A program made the translations under genes and the position numbers. Positions 51,175 to 58,578 of a DNA stretch of 64,000 nucleotides are shown one piece after another. Position 1 is the first letter of the stretch. Each line of letters begins with the position of its first letter. The notes under the pieces were generated by a model, which saw only the letters and a program-made list of their open reading frames with translations, was not told the origin of the DNA and did not search any database. Location of the stretch: NCBI GenBank assembly GCA_022800935.1, contig JAAWRH010000012.1:1-64000 (forward strand). The letters are read 5' to 3'. This DNA is from Oscillospiraceae bacterium. GTDB taxonomy: Bacteria; Bacillota; Clostridia; Oscillospirales; Ruminococcaceae.

Positions 51175-51852
51175 TTATTGTTGGACAGATAACCGGGAGA
51201 TTTCCTCGGCGGCCCTTTTCACCGCCTGTGCGCCGAACCGGGGGCTGGAGAGGGTCTCTTTGCCGCTGGCCTGGGCGATGCGGTCCTCACAGAGGGCCAT
51301 GGAAGCCTGAGCCAGGACAATGATGTCAACCTGGTCCTTGATTTTTTCTGCCTGCTCCACCAAGAGCTGTTCCATCTCCGGCTGGCTTTTGCCGAAAGCG
51401 TCCGCCAAAGCGTCTACCAGCTGGATTTCCGTTCCATGTTCTTTGGCGCGGCTGCGCAGGAGATTCTTGGTGGGCTCCAGGGTGGTGGGGAGGGTGGCGA
51501 TCACGCCAATGCGCTTTCCGTGCTGAACCGCGTAATCCGCCATATCCCAGTCAATGCGGACGAATTCCGCACCCATCCACCGGACGGCAGGGGCGGCCGC
51601 GTCCGCAACCTCTCCCACCGACGAGCATATGTTGTATATGATGTCCGCCCCGGCAAAGGCGGCGTCGGTGTACAGCTTGATCAGGCGCTTGGCCTGTTCC
51701 GGGCCCACGGAACCTCGCTCCGTGACCTCTGAAATAATGGTGGGGTCCGTATAGGTGCGGATGACAGCGGAAGGAAGCTGTTTTTTCAGCTCCAGCTCCA
51801 CCTTCTCCATCAGGGAACAGGGGGCCCCGGTATAGACTGCCGCGACTACCAT
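51175..51852 (-). CDS. Aspartate/glutamate racemase family protein lacking the second Cys
   Basis: A 225-residue Asp/Glu/hydantoin racemase-like protein. The first catalytic Cys is present in IIYNICSSVGE. At the site of the second Cys, usually within a GCT-like motif, the sequence reads IIVLAQASMA, so a classic two-base racemase mechanism is not possible; a decarboxylase, isomerase or one-Cys variant is conceivable. The segment IGVIATLPTTLEPTKNLL is family-typical. ATG 51852 has AAAGGA ten bases upstream; GTG 51861 is too close. Being co-transcribed with GH105 it may act on a small acid from uronate breakdown, but this is inference. Confidence 0.8.
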   Translation of the reverse strand: MVVAAVYTGAPCSLMEKVELELKKQLPSAVIRTYTDPTIISEVTERGSVGPEQAKRLIKLYTDAAFAGADIIYNICSSVGEVADAAAPAVRWMGAEFVRIDWDMADYAVQHGKRIGVIATLPTTLEPTKNLLRSRAKEHGTEIQLVDALADAFGKSQPEMEQLLVEQAEKIKDQVDIIVLAQASMALCEDRIAQASGKETLSSPRFGAQAVKRAAEEISRLSVQQ

Positions 51853-51909
51853 ATGCAACACATCCTTTTCTATTTTATATCATCAAAGCCTAAAAACCCC
51901 AAAACCCAA

Positions 51910-51934
51910 ATCCCCCTTCCGCGGAAGGGGGGGA
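51910..51934 (-). terminator. GC-rich terminator of the small secreted-protein gene
   Basis: TCCCCCTTCCG (51911-51921) pairs with CGGAAGGGGGA; on the minus strand it is followed by TTTGGGTTTTGGGG, an imperfect T-rich tail. Confidence 0.65.
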
Positions 51935-51962
51935 TAAAACCGAGCTGCCGCCGGAGGTGTTT

Positions 51963-52403
51963 TTAGCAGCCGCAGTGTGCTCCGGCGTGTACGGCACAGG
52001 GGGCGCTGAGCGTTCCGCAGGATTGGGTGTGCTGGTGGTCCGGAGCAAAGTGCGGGGTGCAGCGCTGGCATACGTAAGCGCCGGATTCATCCATTTCCCA
52101 CTGGTGAACGGTTTCATGGCGGACAGTTCTGGTCAGTACCTGCCCGCAGAGGTTGCAGGTGGCGCTTTGGGTTTCCACCAGCCAGCAGCAGGTGGAATCG
52201 TTGGAAGCCTGTACCTCAGGAAATTCGTAAGTGGAGCTGGAAGCGGTCCAGAGACTGCACCGGCTATGGGAACAGACCGGGGCGTAATATCCGCTGTGGT
52301 GCCCCCCGTTTCTGCGTCCATGGCAGCCGCCGTGAGCAAACACCGAGGTAGCGGAGGCGGCAGCTATCATGACGCACAAGGCGAACGACATGATACGTTT
52401 CAT
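51963..52403 (-). CDS. Small secreted His/Cys-rich protein of unknown function
   Basis: A 146-residue protein with a clear signal peptide (KRIMSFALCVMIAAASATSVFA, cleavage before HGG). The mature part is rich in His and Cys: HGGCHGRRNGGHHSGYYAPV, CSHSRCS, TCNLCGQVLT, CQRCTPHF, and the end HAGAHCGC. The spaced CxxC pairs could bind zinc or form disulfides, and the His clusters could bind metal. I do not recognise a family. ATG 52403 follows GAAAGGA by about nine bases; an open frame continues upstream without a ribosome site. It lies downstream of the collagen-like gene on the same strand but is separated from it by a terminator. Confidence 0.75.
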   Translation of the reverse strand: MKRIMSFALCVMIAAASATSVFAHGGCHGRRNGGHHSGYYAPVCSHSRCSLWTASSSTYEFPEVQASNDSTCCWLVETQSATCNLCGQVLTRTVRHETVHQWEMDESGAYVCQRCTPHFAPDHQHTQSCGTLSAPCAVHAGAHCGC

Positions 52404-52507
52404 TACAATGCATCCTTTCTGATGGCAGAAATGAGAATTATGAACAATATCAGTATAGCAATTGCAAATGAATAAGTCAATCTTTTTTGTCCTGTTCTCT
52501 AAAAAAG

Positions 52508-52536
52508 GCGGCGTGAAGCCAGTAACTTCACGCCGC
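52508..52536 (-). terminator. Terminator of the collagen-like gene
   Basis: GCGGCGTGAAG (52508-52518) pairs perfectly with CTTCACGCCGC (52526-52536). The A-run at 52501-52506 gives TTTTTT on the minus strand, the direction of the collagen-like gene. Confidence 0.9.
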
Positions 52537-52563
52537 ACGGAGTTTATACGAATACTTACAAAA

Positions 52564-53949
52564 TCAGTTCCCGTTGGGGCCCGTGGGCCCTGTAGCGCCG
52601 CGGGGGAGCACAAGGTTCAGTACAAAGTTTGGTGCTGCGCCGGTAATGGTGGCCGATGCGGCTGAACCTGGCGCGCCGGTCTGAACCGTTCCGATGGTCA
52701 ATGTTGGAGCGGCTCCGGCAGGTCCGGTGGCTCCGGAGGGTCCGGTAGGCCCGGCAGGTCCGGTGGCTCCGGAGGGCCCGGTAGGTCCGGCAGGTCCGGT
52801 GGCTCCGGAGGGTCCGGTAGGCCCGGCAGGTCCGGTGGCTCCGGAGGGCCCGGTAGGTCCGGTAGGCCCGGCAGGTCCGGTGGCCCCGGAGGGTCCGGTA
52901 GGCCCGGCAGGTCCGGTGGCTCCGGTGGCTCCGGAGGGTCCGGTAGGCCCGGCAGGTCCGGTGGCTCCGGTGGCTCCGGAGGGTCCGGTAGGCCCGGCAG
53001 GTCCGGTGGCTCCGGAGGGCCCGGTAGGTCCGGCGGGTCCGGTGGCTCCAGAGGGTCCAGTAGGCCCGGCAGGTCCGGTGGCTCCAGAGGGTCCAGTAGG
53101 TCCGGCAGGTCCGGTGGCTCCGGAGGGCCCGGTAGGTCCGGTAGGCCCGGCAGGTCCGGTGGCTCCAGAGGGTCCAGTAGGCCCGGCAGGTCCAGCGGAA
53201 CCCTGAGGTCCCTGCGGACCTGTAGCGCCTTGGGTTCCAGCGGGACCCTCAGGTCCCTGCGGACCTGTAGCGCCTTGGGCTCCAGCGGGACCCTGAGGTC
53301 CCTGCGGACCTGTAGCGCCTTGGGCTCCGGCGGGACCCTGAGGTCCCTGCGGACCTGTAGCGCCTTGGGTTCCAGCGGGACCCTGAGGTCCTTGCGGACC
53401 TGTGACGCCCTGGGCTCCGGCGGGTCCCTGAGGTCCTTGCGGACCTGTGGCGCCCTGGGCTCCGGCGGGTCCCTGAGGTCCTTGCGGACCTGTGACGCCC
53501 TGGGCCCCAGCGGGTCCCTGAGGTCCTTGCGGACCTGTGGCGCCCTGGGCTCCGGCGGGTCCCTGAGGTCCTTGCGGACCTGTGGCGCCCTGGGTTCCGG
53601 CGGGGCCCTGAGGTCCTTGCGGACCTGTGGCGCCCTGGGCCCCAGCAGGTCCCTCAGGTCCTTGCGGGCCTGTGACGCCCTGGGCTCCAGCAGGACCCTG
53701 GGGGCCGGGGAATCCCTGGAGTCCCTGAGGTCCAACAGGTCCCTGGGGACCGCGGGGACCCGTTGGTCCAGGCACCCCTTGGGGGCCTTGGGGGCCCATA
53801 GGTCCCTGTGCCCCTACACATGGACACGGGCACGAACAGGGCGGCACAGGATGTTCCGGAGGCATTGGAGGAGGACAGCAGGACGGCCGTCTGTCCGAGC
53901 TGTTTCCTCCATTATAAGGGTAAACCTTTACGCGCTCATAATCATACAT
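52564..53949 (-). CDS. Collagen-like (Gly-X-Y) spore-surface protein, BclA-like
   Basis: A 461-residue protein. A short N-terminal region ([15 protein letters not shown]... with Cys-Pro-rich [21 protein letters not shown]) precedes about 370 residues of unbroken Gly-X-Y triplets starting [16 protein letters not shown], first in [15 protein letters not shown] units, then in [12 protein letters not shown] units. The C-terminal 45 residues ([20 protein letters not shown] to [20 protein letters not shown]) are the typical globular end seen in clostridial collagen-like proteins. BclA-type proteins form hair-like filaments of the exosporium; the Thr-rich triplets are O-glycosylation sites. AAAGGAAAA lies before the ATG. 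A glycosyltransferase gene lies 56 bases upstream on the same strand. Confidence 0.92.
   Translation of the reverse strand: MYDYERVKVYPYNGGNSSDRRPSCCPPPMPPEHPVPPCSCPCPCVGAQGPMGPQGPQGVPGPTGPRGPQGPVGPQGLQGFPGPQGPAGAQGVTGPQGPEGPAGAQGATGPQGPQGPAGTQGATGPQGPQGPAGAQGATGPQGPQGPAGAQGVTGPQGPQGPAGAQGATGPQGPQGPAGAQGVTGPQGPQGPAGTQGATGPQGPQGPAGAQGATGPQGPQGPAGAQGATGPQGPEGPAGTQGATGPQGPQGSAGPAGPTGPSGATGPAGPTGPTGPSGATGPAGPTGPSGATGPAGPTGPSGATGPAGPTGPSGATGPAGPTGPSGATGATGPAGPTGPSGATGATGPAGPTGPSGATGPAGPTGPTGPSGATGPAGPTGPSGATGPAGPTGPSGATGPAGPTGPSGATGPAGAAPTLTIGTVQTGAPGSAASATITGAAPNFVLNLVLPRGATGPTGPNGN
52720..53195 (-). repeat. Tandem 36-base coding repeats ([12 protein letters not shown] units)
   Basis: About 13 near-identical units, with occasional 9-base insertions that add GAT or GPT triplets. 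Third-position changes are few, suggesting recent expansion by slippage or recombination. Confidence 0.9.
53196..53700 (-). repeat. Tandem 45-base coding repeats ([15 protein letters not shown] units)
   Basis: About 11 units of 45 bases with small variations (ATG/VTG, AGA/AGT, Q/E). They encode the N-terminal half of the collagen-like stalk and are a different repeat type from the neighbouring 36-base units. Confidence 0.9.
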
Positions 53950-54005
53950 AAAGGCATTTTCCTTTCTTCAGTCGTAATATGATCCTTAGGGGAGGACCGG
54001 CGACG

Positions 54006-55097
54006 TCATTCGTTGCCGGTATGCAGTCCCGCGAAAAAGGAACGATTATATAGGAAAGCTTCTGAGTCAGGTTTTATTTTTCCTGCCCTTTCATTATATT
54101 CCTCCGCTTTTATTTGGTTACCCAGATGATAGCAGCAGACACAGAGCTGAATACAGGGAAGATATTCGTAGCAATCCTCTATCATAAATGCTCCGGCGCC
54201 TTCCTTCCGCTCTGCCTCCAGCGCCCGGCCATACCAGAAAGCCGCCTCTTTCCAGCGCCGCCGGTTAAAAAAATGTTCTCCCAGGTCGCAGCACAGTTCT
54301 GCCCTTGGGGGAGCGTAGGAGAGGGCCCACAGCAGGGCCTGGAGGGATTCGTCCTCTTTTCCTTGTGCCAGGAGACAACGTCCCAGAAGGCGGCAGGCGT
54401 CCAGATTGTTTTCAACCCAGCCCTTTCCCTCCTTCAGGAACTGTGAGAGCACCTTTTGCGCCTCCGCGTATTCCCCATGGTCCAGCAGTTCGCGGGCATA
54501 GTAGAACTGCTGTCTTGGCTCTAAGGACTCCCCCTGGGCAAGCTGTTCCCGATATATCCGCAGGTTACGGTCCGGGTCGCCGGGTTTTTCCTTCCGGTGC
54601 TCCACGGCGGCGGAGGTATAGAGGATTTCCCCAGAGGGGGCGATTGCCTCGTGAACCCGTCCCGCCCAGCGAAAATTCCCTTCCCGGCGGAGGAGCCTTT
54701 CCCGGTAATAGGTAAATGCAGGGGAGTCGTTTTGGTCAAAGGCGGCGTGATAAGGGGCCATTACCACATCGGCGGGAGGAGACGTCCGGTCAAGCTGCCG
54801 CTTCAGGGAGAGCCAGGAATCCAGGGAACCAGATGGAATCACATCATCCGCGTCCAGCCACATGCAGTAATCCATGGAGGCTTTGGAGAAGGACTCGTTG
54901 CGGGCGGCGGAGAAGTCATCACGCCAGGGGAAGGAAAAGACTTTAGGGGTAAAACCGAGGGCGATTTCCTTGGTGCGGTCAGTGGAGCCGGTATCGATGA
55001 TGATGATTTCGTCCGCGATAGGGGAGGCGGAGCGGAGGCAGCGTTCCAGGACCGCTTCCTCGTTGCGGACGATCATGCAAAGGCTGATGGTGGACAA
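54006..55097 (-). CDS. Family 2 glycosyltransferase with TPR-like C-terminus
   Basis: A 363-residue protein. The GT-A domain begins STISLCMIVRNEEAVLERCL, with IIIIDTGSTDRTKEIA and the metal-binding DAD in CMWLDADDVIPSGSLDSW; the acceptor part contains WAGRVHEAIAPSG. From about residue 190 there are helical TPR-like repeats (QQFYYARELLDHGEYAEAQKVL and following). Such GT2-TPR enzymes often glycosylate surface proteins; in C. difficile a GT encoded next to BclA modifies the collagen stalk. Because the collagen-like gene is 56 bases downstream on the same strand, I infer it is the acceptor. The TTG start follows AAGGAGTGATG. Confidence 0.87.
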   Translation of the reverse strand: MSTISLCMIVRNEEAVLERCLRSASPIADEIIIIDTGSTDRTKEIALGFTPKVFSFPWRDDFSAARNESFSKASMDYCMWLDADDVIPSGSLDSWLSLKRQLDRTSPPADVVMAPYHAAFDQNDSPAFTYYRERLLRREGNFRWAGRVHEAIAPSGEILYTSAAVEHRKEKPGDPDRNLRIYREQLAQGESLEPRQQFYYARELLDHGEYAEAQKVLSQFLKEGKGWVENNLDACRLLGRCLLAQGKEDESLQALLWALSYAPPRAELCCDLGEHFFNRRRWKEAAFWYGRALEAERKEGAGAFMIEDCYEYLPCIQLCVCCYHLGNQIKAEEYNERAGKIKPDSEAFLYNRSFFAGLHTGNE

Positions 55098-55297
55098 GAC
55101 ATCACTCCTTTTGGGTTTTGGGCAGAAAGTTGGAGGCGGGAGAAAGTTTCCGTTTATGTATATGCAGAAAAAGAGAAAAGAAGACTACGGCGTTTTCTTC
55201 CGTCGGGGTTTGCGTATGGCCGCCTGTGTTTGGAGCTTTTTTATCGAGAATGTGATGTGATTTAGGCTTTGAACTAAAAATCTGTCACAAAATGCCC

Positions 55298-55326
55298 TTT
55301 TCAGCGCCGAAAGATTGTGATACAAT
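55298..55326 (+). promoter_or_regulatory. Possible promoter and GC-rich leader of azlCD
   Basis: TTTCAG (55298-55303) and TACAAT (55321-55326), 17-base spacer. The roughly 105-base leader can form two GC-rich hairpins (GCGCCC/GGGCGC near 55335-55355, and CAGGCGC/GCGCCTG near 55377-55390), which could attenuate expression. Confidence 0.4.
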
Positions 55327-55437
55327 AGGGTGCGCCCTCATTTTTGCCTGGGCGCCCCGCCTGATCCAAATTCCGCAGGCGCGGCGCCTGAAAAATTGAG
55401 CGACATTCGTGTCAAAAAGGTGGGAATCATCTACTAT

Positions 55438-56202
55438 ATGTCATCTTCCAAATCCAAAGAAGAAGCTTCAGAAAATGCCCATACGCAATCCATATTCTCC
55501 AACAGCGAAACCTGGAAGTATGCCCTCGTCCAGTCTCTTCCCGTGTTTTTCGGCTACCTGTTTCTGGGAATCGCCTTCGGAATACTGCTGGAGCAGGCGG
55601 GCTTCCGAGCGGGCTGGGCGCTGTTGAGCAGTCTGGTTATTTACGCGGGTTCCGGACAATTCCTGCTGGTCAGCCTGCTGAGGGACAACGCGTCTCTGGC
55701 CGCTGTCTCCGCCATGACGCTGCTGATCAATGGGCGGCACATTTTTTACGGCCTTTCCTTTGTGGAGAAATTCCGGGCCATGGGGCGTAAGGGCCTTTAT
55801 ATGATATTCTCCCTCACCGACGAAACCTATTCCGTCCTCTGTTCCATCCACCCCCCGGCGGCGGTGGACCCTAAAAAGGCCATGTTCCGCATCGCACTGC
55901 TGGATCACAGCTATTGGATTTTAGGTTCCCTGACAGGGGCGCTGATGGGCCAGCTGATTCCCTTTGACTTTGAGGGAGTGGATTTTTCCATGACGGCGCT
56001 GTTTGTGGTTATCTTCCTGGACCAGTGGAAGTCCATGCCGTCCCATATTCCGGCGGTTGTGGGCATTTTCTCCTCGGTCTTCTTTCTGCTTCTGCTGGGG
56101 CCGGACCGGTTTCTGCTGCCCTCCCTGGCGGCGGCTGCCATTATCCTGTTTTTATGTAAGCGCTGGATTGTACCCAAGCTGGAAGGAGGCGGGGAGGGAT
56201 GA
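55438..56202 (+). CDS. azlC: AzlC family branched-chain amino acid exporter subunit
   Basis: A 254-residue membrane protein with about seven or eight hydrophobic segments. Family motifs: SLPVFFGYLFLGIAFGIL, VIYAGSGQFLLVSLL and LLINGRHIFYGLSF. AzlC with AzlD exports branched-chain amino acids and analogues such as 4-azaleucine. ATG 55438 is about 13 bases after AAGGTGGG; an in-frame GTG at 55420 is an alternative. It overlaps azlD by four bases (ATGA), a coupled two-subunit transporter. Confidence 0.92.
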   Translation: MSSSKSKEEASENAHTQSIFSNSETWKYALVQSLPVFFGYLFLGIAFGILLEQAGFRAGWALLSSLVIYAGSGQFLLVSLLRDNASLAAVSAMTLLINGRHIFYGLSFVEKFRAMGRKGLYMIFSLTDETYSVLCSIHPPAAVDPKKAMFRIALLDHSYWILGSLTGALMGQLIPFDFEGVDFSMTALFVVIFLDQWKSMPSHIPAVVGIFSSVFFLLLLGPDRFLLPSLAAAAIILFLCKRWIVPKLEGGGEG

Positions 56203-56543
56203 CCCCTGGAAGAACACTGCTGGTAATCGGAATCGCCGCGGTCTGCACCTTTTTAACCCGCGCCTTTCCCTTCTTGCTGTTCGGCGGGAAAAAGGAGCTG
56301 TCCCCTGCCGTCCGGTTTCTGGGCAACTGCCTGCCCTCGGCGATTATCGCCGCTTTGGTGGTGTACTGCCTGCGGAGCGTTTCCTTTGATGCGGCGGGCT
56401 GGCTGAATGGGGTGATTCAGCTGGTCTCGGTGGGAATTGTGGCCGGGCTGCACCTATGGAAAAGAAATATTCTGTTGAGCATCGGCGGCGGCACCGTCTG
56501 CTATATGGCGCTGCTGCGGATTGTCCCCGCGCTGCTTTCCTGA
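56199..56543 (+). CDS. azlD: AzlD family branched-chain amino acid transporter small subunit
   Basis: A 114-residue protein with four hydrophobic segments, starting MTPGRTLLVIGIAAVCTFLT with the AzlD signature RAFPFLLFGGKKE and AVRFLGNCLPSAIIAALVVY. The usual partner of AzlC. The GGAGGCGGGGAGGG before the ATG lies in azlC, so translation is coupled. Confidence 0.92.
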   Translation: MTPGRTLLVIGIAAVCTFLTRAFPFLLFGGKKELSPAVRFLGNCLPSAIIAALVVYCLRSVSFDAAGWLNGVIQLVSVGIVAGLHLWKRNILLSIGGGTVCYMALLRIVPALLS

Positions 56544-56581
56544 ACAAGATTTTTGAGTATTCATTACGAAAGGAAGTATTT

Positions 56582-57097
56582 ATGCTGAAACCTTTTTTAG
56601 AGGCCGGAAAAATCGTAACGACCCACGGGCTGAAGGGCGAGGTCAAGGTTTTTCCCTGGACCGATTCCCCGGAGGAGCTTTTGGATATCGACGTCCTTTA
56701 CTTTAACAAGGGCCAGACTCCTGTGGAGATTGAAACCGCCAGACTCCAGGGAAATATGGCGCTGCTGAAGTTCCAAGGGATAGACACCATTGAGGAGGCC
56801 CAGGGCTTTCGGGGAAAAATCCTCTATGCGGACCGAAAGGACATTCCCCTGGAGGAGGGACAGTATTTTATCCAGGATATTATCGGCTTGCGGGTGCTGG
56901 ACGCGGATGACGGCCGCCTTTACGGCACTGTCGCCGATGTGAGCAAAACCGGAGCCAACGACGTTTACCATATCCAATTTGCGGACGGGAAAATCCGCCT
57001 GGTGCCGAAAATTCCGGAGGTGGTCCTGAAGATTTCCCCGGAGGAGGGGGAGATGATCATCCGTCCGCTGAAGGGGCTGTTTGACGATGAGAATTGA
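56582..57097 (+). CDS. rimM: 16S rRNA processing protein RimM
   Basis: A 171-residue 30S maturation factor that binds S19 near the head of the subunit. The RimM N-terminal domain has EAGKIVTTHGLKGEVKVFPW; the linker and PRC-barrel C-terminal domain contain GQYFIQDIIGLRVLDADD and the DVYHI...LVPKIPEVV...I end. ATG 56582 follows AAAGGAAG. It overlaps trmD by 11 bases, as in the common rimM-trmD pair; rpsP and KH-domain genes that often precede are not here. Confidence 0.95.
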   Translation: MLKPFLEAGKIVTTHGLKGEVKVFPWTDSPEELLDIDVLYFNKGQTPVEIETARLQGNMALLKFQGIDTIEEAQGFRGKILYADRKDIPLEEGQYFIQDIIGLRVLDADDGRLYGTVADVSKTGANDVYHIQFADGKIRLVPKIPEVVLKISPEEGEMIIRPLKGLFDDEN

Positions 57098-57845
57098 TAT
57101 CGCCACGCTGTTTGTGGAGATGTGCGAAAGCGTCTGCGGGGAGAGCATCATCGGGAGGGCCTGCCGAGGCGGGTATCTGGACGTCCGCTGCCACCGCATC
57201 CGCGATTACACCACCGATAAGCACAACCGGGTAGACGACACTCCCTACGGCGGCGGTATGGGGATGCTGATGCAGGCGGACCCCATCTACCGCTGTTACG
57301 AGGCTGTGACCAAGGAACTGGAGAAAAAGCCCCATGTCATCTACCTTTCCCCCCAAGGGCAGGTGTTCAACCAGAAAAAGGCGGTGGAGCTCTCCCAAAG
57401 GGAACACCTCTTTCTCATCTGCGGCCACTATGAAGGTGTGGACCAGCGGCTGTTGGACGAGATTGTGGACGAGGAGATTTCCATCGGGGACTATGTGCTG
57501 ACCGGAGGGGAGCTGGGGGCGCTGGTGGTCATGGACGCGGTGGCCCGGCTGTGCGAAAATGTGCTGGCAGACGAGGTATGCTTTACCGACGAGAGCCACT
57601 TTTCCGGCCTGCTGGAATACCCCCAGTACACCAAGCCCGCCGTCTGGCACGGGCGGGAGGTTCCGGAGGTGCTTACCTCAGGGCACCATAAAAAAATACG
57701 GGAATGGCAGCGGGAAAGGGCGCTGGAGAACACCTGGCGTAAGCGCCCGGACATGCTGGAACGGTGTGAACTGACCCCTGAGGACAAGTGTTTTCTGCAA
57801 ACCCTGGAGGAGCGCCAGCAGGAAGAAAATGGGAATTACAGGTAA
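57087..57845 (+). CDS. trmD: tRNA (guanine-37-N1)-methyltransferase TrmD
   Basis: A 252-residue SPOUT enzyme that makes m1G37 in tRNAs with G36, preventing frameshifts. Motifs: RCHRIRDYTTDKHNRVDDTP, YGGGMGML, ICGHYEGVDQRLLDEIVDEE, ISIGDYVLTGGELGALV (the SAM-binding knot), and HFSGLLEYPQYTKPAVWHGR. ATG 57087 is used, not the TTG six bases before it. The C-terminus ends EERQQEENGNYR. Confidence 0.96.
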   Translation: MRIDIATLFVEMCESVCGESIIGRACRGGYLDVRCHRIRDYTTDKHNRVDDTPYGGGMGMLMQADPIYRCYEAVTKELEKKPHVIYLSPQGQVFNQKKAVELSQREHLFLICGHYEGVDQRLLDEIVDEEISIGDYVLTGGELGALVVMDAVARLCENVLADEVCFTDESHFSGLLEYPQYTKPAVWHGREVPEVLTSGHHKKIREWQRERALENTWRKRPDMLERCELTPEDKCFLQTLEERQQEENGNYR

Positions 57846-57990
57846 ATCAATGGTGGATAACCTGTTGAAAAAAATGACCATGTTGCTGATAATGTTGAAA
57901 ACATTATAGGTAAAACGCACAACTCAGGGCTTTTTTTAGGGGCTCTAACTATAAAACAAGCAGAAATTACCTGAAAAAGCCCGAATTCGA

Positions 57991-58019
57991 TTGACGAAAA
58001 GAAAAGTTAAGCCTATAAT
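57991..58019 (+). promoter_or_regulatory. Strong SigA-type promoter of ptsH
   Basis: TTGACG (57991-57996), 17-base spacer, TATAAT (58014-58019). Transcription from about 58026 gives a 127-base leader. Confidence 0.88.
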
Positions 58020-58039
58020 GGATATTGTTCAAAGGGTTT

Positions 58040-58107
58040 GGGTTCGCAGCGGGATAGAGGGACACCTGCGCAGGTGTGCGGGCGCTGTTCCACTCCGATA
58101 TGAACCC
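58040..58107 (+). promoter_or_regulatory. Nested, structured RNA leader of ptsH
   Basis: Three stems nest within 68 bases: GGGTTC/GAACCC (58040-58045 with 58102-58107), CAGCG/CGCTG (58047-58051 with 58083-58087), and a perfect ACACCTGC/GCAGGTGT (58062-58077). No T-tract follows, so it is not a simple terminator. It may act as a mRNA stabiliser or a regulatory element. I do not recognise a known riboswitch. Confidence 0.55.
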
Positions 58108-58152
58108 GCCTTATTTCACCTTTTTCACTTTAATTAACAGGAGAGAAGTAAA

Positions 58153-58416
58153 ATGTACGTAAAAGATGTCATGGTACAGAATCAGGTTGGGCTGCACGCT
58201 CGTCCCGCTACCTTCTTCATCCAGAAAGCTAACGAATATAAGTCTTCTATCTGGGTAGAGAAGGAGGAGCGCCGGGTAAACGCGAAGAGCCTGCTGGGCG
58301 TTTTGTCCCTGGGGATTGTCGGCGGAACACAGATTCGCGTGATTGCTGACGGCTCTGACGAGCAGGAAGCGGTCGAGAATCTGATCAAGCTGGTGGAATC
58401 CGGTTTTACGGAGTAA
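58153..58416 (+). CDS. ptsH: Phosphocarrier protein HPr of the PTS
   Basis: An 87-residue phosphotransfer protein. The His phosphorylated by enzyme I is in NQVGLHARPATFF (His 15), and the HPr kinase site is Ser 46 region in VNAKSLLGVLSLGI, so both the transport and the carbon-catabolite signalling functions are kept and it is HPr and not Crh. It is monocistronic here: ptsI does not follow. AGGAGAG lies before the ATG. Confidence 0.95.
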   Translation: MYVKDVMVQNQVGLHARPATFFIQKANEYKSSIWVEKEERRVNAKSLLGVLSLGIVGGTQIRVIADGSDEQEAVENLIKLVESGFTE

Positions 58417-58487
58417 TTTTGCTGGTCAGCTGGGAAGCGCCGCGCCATATTGGCCGGCGTTTCCCCAAACGCAGAAGCGTACCCCCG

Positions 58488-58527
58488 GCCGCGCCGTTTT
58501 TGAGACGGTGCGGCATTCTTTATTTTT
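58488..58527 (+). terminator. Terminator of ptsH
   Basis: GCCGCGCCGT (58488-58497) pairs with ACGGTGCGGC (58505-58514), one G-T pair, followed by ATTCTTTATTTTT. Confidence 0.85.
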
Positions 58528-58578
58528 ATGTGACAGGTTTGCTGCTTTTGCGCTTCTTTTTCATTTTTATCAGAAAGG

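Noticed and set aside
52720-53700. CRISPR-like repetitive array
   Set aside because: The repeats are contiguous coding units of 36 and 45 bases without spacers.
52694-53982. Long plus-strand open frames antisense to the collagen-like gene
   Set aside because: They mirror the Gly-X-Y repeats in another frame (GPV/AEP or GSL/RTC repeats) and lack ribosome sites; the minus-strand protein has recognisable ends.
57927-57982. Hairpin GGGCTTTTTTTAGG / CCTGAAAAAGCCC after trmD as terminator
   Set aside because: The stem has a bulge, a 29-base loop and no T-tract after it on the plus strand.
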